From Bacteroidota bacterium (GTDB taxonomy: Bacteria > Bacteroidota > Bacteroidia > Bacteroidales > Prolixibacteraceae): a stretch of DNA of 8,233 nucleotides. The stretch lies in the NCBI GenBank assembly GCA_013203755.1, contig JABMPI010000562.1:1-8233 (forward strand), in the 5' to 3' direction. Positions 6,552 to 8,233 of the stretch are shown one piece after another. The notes under the pieces were generated by a model. The model saw only the letters and a program-made list of their open reading frames with translations. It did no database searches and was not told the DNA's origin. A program made the translations under genes and the position numbers. The first letter of the stretch is position 1, and every line of letters begins with the position of its first letter.

Positions 6552-7229
6552 ATGGAAAGTGCAAACGGAAAATCGAAACTTTGGTTTTTTGAAAATTTTA
6601 ATTTTTTGGAATCGATGACCAAAGTGGAGAAGATGGAATTGAGTGAATGCTCTGTGATGAAAGAGGTAAAACGAAATGAATCGGTTTATTTGCCTCACGA
6701 TATTTCCTCCAGAATCTATTTTTTAAAAAAAGGAAAAGTTAAGATTGTCTCCTTTTCTGAGGAGGGCAGAGAATTGATACATGGAATTTTAAAAGCCGGA
6801 GAAATTTTTGGCGAATTAGCTTTAGCAGGAGAAAATCGTCGGGAGAGTTTTGCAACGGTTACAGAAGATTCGTTGGTGTGCCTTGTTGGAATTTCGGAGT
6901 TTGAGCGCATACTTAAAAACAATCCGATGCTAAATTTAGAGGTCATCAAACTAATTGGCTTTCGGTTAAAACGAATACGAACCCGCTTAGAACGCATGTG
7001 GTTTAAATCTGCTGAAGAGCGTGTAAAATTTTTACTGAACGAGCTTGCAGAAGACCACGGGATTCAAACAGTTAACGGCATAGAAATTCCGCTTCGTTTA
7101 AAACATCAGGAAATTGCCAGTTTGGCTGCTACCACCCGACAAACCACCACTACTATTTTAAATAAATTAGTAAAACAAGGTGAAATTGAATACGATCGAC
7201 GAAGAATATTAATTAAAAAACAGTTCTGA
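6552..7229 (+). CDS. Crp/Fnr-family transcriptional regulator
   Basis: This 225-residue protein has the standard layout of the family: an N-terminal cyclic-nucleotide-binding-type beta-roll (about 13-125), a long dimerisation helix (about 125-152), and a C-terminal winged helix-turn-helix. The roll contains GKVKIV (61-66), GEIFGELALAGE (83-94) and NRRESFATV (95-103). The HTH reads HQEIASLAATTRQTTTTILNKL (with TTRQTTTT as the start of the recognition helix, about 185-206), followed by the wing RRRILIKK. The phosphate-binding segment lacks a clean Arg-Ser/Thr pair where cAMP-binding CRP has R82-S83, so cAMP binding is uncertain. Only two cysteines (33 and 110) are present, which rules out an FNR-type [4Fe-4S] cluster. 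The signal sensed is unknown. It is transcribed divergently from the DUF255-oxidoreductase pair and might control it, but no binding site proves this. No strong terminator follows before the convergent gene. Confidence 0.93.
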   Translation: MESANGKSKLWFFENFNFLESMTKVEKMELSECSVMKEVKRNESVYLPHDISSRIYFLKKGKVKIVSFSEEGRELIHGILKAGEIFGELALAGENRRESFATVTEDSLVCLVGISEFERILKNNPMLNLEVIKLIGFRLKRIRTRLERMWFKSAEERVKFLLNELAEDHGIQTVNGIEIPLRLKHQEIASLAATTRQTTTTILNKLVKQGEIEYDRRRILIKKQF

Positions 7230-7316
7230 TTTTAGCTTTACCAATATACTCGTATTAAACTATAAATCTGTTTTAGGATTGCACAAGATCTCACAAAGAA
7301 AGATTCTTATTCTTTA

Positions 7317-7721
7317 CTATATTTCCTTCTGAACGATTATTAAATTCCGTTTAGGAATTAAAAACCTGGAAACTACATATGCAGCAAATACAGCAAAAAT
7401 AGCAAGTGTCACTTTTGTTAACCAGCTCCCCAAATATTCAACTTGAGAATATCTCCACGGTAAATAGAAAAATACGATTTCTGAAAGAATAAATAAAAAG
7501 GAGAGAACAATAAATTGCAAGCGTTTTGAAAACAACGGAAATCGATAAAAAACATTTTCAAAAAGAAAGAGAACAGGAAACAAAACAAAGAACAAACTAA
7601 CCAGCATCTTCCAGGTTTCAGCCCCAAACAAAAATTCACCCTTAAAAAACAATATTGGAAAGCACATAAAAACGATTCCTGTTCCCCAACCTTTTAAACA
7701 TATTACCAGCCGATGTAGCAT
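7317..7721 (-). CDS. Small four-helix membrane protein downstream of DUF3179 gene
   Basis: I do not recognise the family. The 134-residue protein is strongly hydrophobic, with four predicted membrane segments at about 12-26, 39-59, 68-87 and 98-120, short loops and a basic C-terminal tail (PKRNLIIVQKEI). The segments carry WGTGIVFMCFPILFF, VLFPVLFLFENVFY, FLFILSEIVFFYLPW and a TM4 ending YVVSRF. The open frame extends upstream to 7769, but the internal Met at 7721 is the better start. It lies one base after the TAA of the DUF3179 gene, and an AGGA motif at the end of that gene is placed as a ribosome-binding site. The longer form would need a 47-bp overlap and adds a polar, unmembrane-like leader. 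The two genes are almost certainly co-transcribed, so the protein may work with, or be needed for, the DUF3179 protein. It converges on the Crp/Fnr gene 87 bp away. Confidence 0.75.
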   Translation of the reverse strand: MLHRLVICLKGWGTGIVFMCFPILFFKGEFLFGAETWKMLVSLFFVLFPVLFLFENVFYRFPLFSKRLQFIVLSFLFILSEIVFFYLPWRYSQVEYLGSWLTKVTLAIFAVFAAYVVSRFLIPKRNLIIVQKEI

Positions 7722-7722
7722 A

Positions 7723-8233
7723 TTAATTTCCTGAAAAATTTGCAAAACGATAAACTCTTGCTTTCCCATTTACAACCACAGCATGTACCCTTTTCTTTGT
7801 TTGCAGGCGTGTATCCATATATTTTACAGGAAATATAAGCCCCGAATCTTCATCTCTGTAATTTCCATAAGGATATTCACCGTAACTGCGTTCCAAACCA
7901 GTATTAAAATTCATTAGTTTAGAGTCTGGATAAAGCTTTTTCCACGTTTCCCACTTGGTTTCTAGAACCATGTAGGTTTTTGGTTTTACTCCTTTTAATT
8001 GACCGAAAATTGCACTATCGAAAAGTTGAGACCAGTTTGATCCTGTTGCTCTATCATAAGGCACAATATTAGTATTGTACAACAAGCCCGACACGCCAAA
8101 AGTGGTATTTTCTCCATTTATATTATTATCCCAAGCGGTTGCAGTTCCGGTTAACGGGCAATAAATAATCGAATAACTTGTTTGCCCCATCCTGTCGTTA
8201 ATAATTTCGTGCCAGTCTAAAACATAGTGAGGG
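7723..8233 (-). CDS. DUF3179 domain-containing protein, C-terminal part (cut by window edge)
   Basis: The frame is open through the right edge, so the 5' end and any signal peptide are outside the window; an internal ATG at 8190 is not the start. About 169 residues are visible. They carry the DUF3179 hallmarks: LDWHEIIND near the edge, then YCPLTGTATAW, FGVSGLLYNTNIVPYDRATGSNWSQ, a TKWETWKKLYPDSK block, and YGEYPYGNYRDED. DUF3179 proteins are usually about 350-400 residues and extracytoplasmic. The conserved Cys-Pro-Leu motif suggests a cofactor or metal site, but the function is unknown to me. The gene ends in TAA one base before the ATG of a small membrane-protein gene, forming a tight operon. 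Confidence 0.88.
   Translation of the reverse strand, partial: PHYVLDWHEIINDRMGQTSYSIIYCPLTGTATAWDNNINGENTTFGVSGLLYNTNIVPYDRATGSNWSQLFDSAIFGQLKGVKPKTYMVLETKWETWKKLYPDSKLMNFNTGLERSYGEYPYGNYRDEDSGLIFPVKYMDTRLQTKKRVHAVVVNGKARVYRFANFSGN

Noticed and set aside
6716..6997. Minus-strand open frame inside the Crp/Fnr gene
   Set aside because: Basic, low-complexity translation opposite a clear regulator; a shadow frame.
7722..7769. Longer N-terminus for the small membrane protein
   Set aside because: It would overlap the DUF3179 coding region by 47 bp, whereas the Met at 7721 has a suitable upstream AGGA and normal operon spacing.

Overview
This is an AT-rich, gene-dense window with A/T-rich spacers. 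It fits a member of the Bacteroidota. Two 8-bp matches to the Bacteroidota -7 promoter element (TAnnTTTG) occur in the largest spacer. Ribosome-binding sites are weak. The gene families (a signal-peptide prolyl oligopeptidase, a DUF255/YyaL protein with a lipoprotein signal, a Crp/Fnr regulator, a DUF3179 protein) are common in marine or gut Bacteroidota. I cannot place it below phylum.

Layout from left to right. (1) 69-2138, plus strand: an intact secreted prolyl oligopeptidase (family S9A). (2) 2139-2363: an intergenic block carrying a nested inverted-repeat element at 2185-2325, which looks like an interspersed MITE/REP-type repeat. (3) 2364-2738, minus strand: only the first four transmembrane helices of an NHS-family (NupG-like) nucleoside permease. 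It ends about 40 bp from the repeat element and is read as a decayed or truncated gene. (4) 2739-3266: 528 bp without a protein gene. It holds a good minus-strand promoter for the permease remnant, a 20-bp-spaced direct repeat, a short tandem repeat, and a plus-strand promoter-plus-terminator pair that could produce an orphan small RNA of about 75 nt. (5) 3267-6421, minus strand: a two-gene unit with a 4-bp ATGA overlap, a DUF255/YyaL-SPATA20 protein followed by an FAD-dependent oxidoreductase of the DAO fold. (6) 6552-7229, plus strand: a Crp/Fnr-family regulator, divergent from that unit. (7) 7317-8233, minus strand: the C-terminal part of a DUF3179 protein, cut by the window edge, followed 1 bp later by a small four-helix membrane protein.

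Most of the window is ordinary chromosomal housekeeping or accessory content. I see no defence island, CRISPR array, biosynthetic cluster, rRNA or tRNA. The parts worth a second look are the non-coding 2.1-3.3 kb stretch (structured repeat, truncated permease, possible sRNA), the tightly coupled DUF255-FAD oxidoreductase pair, and the DUF3179-membrane-protein pair.
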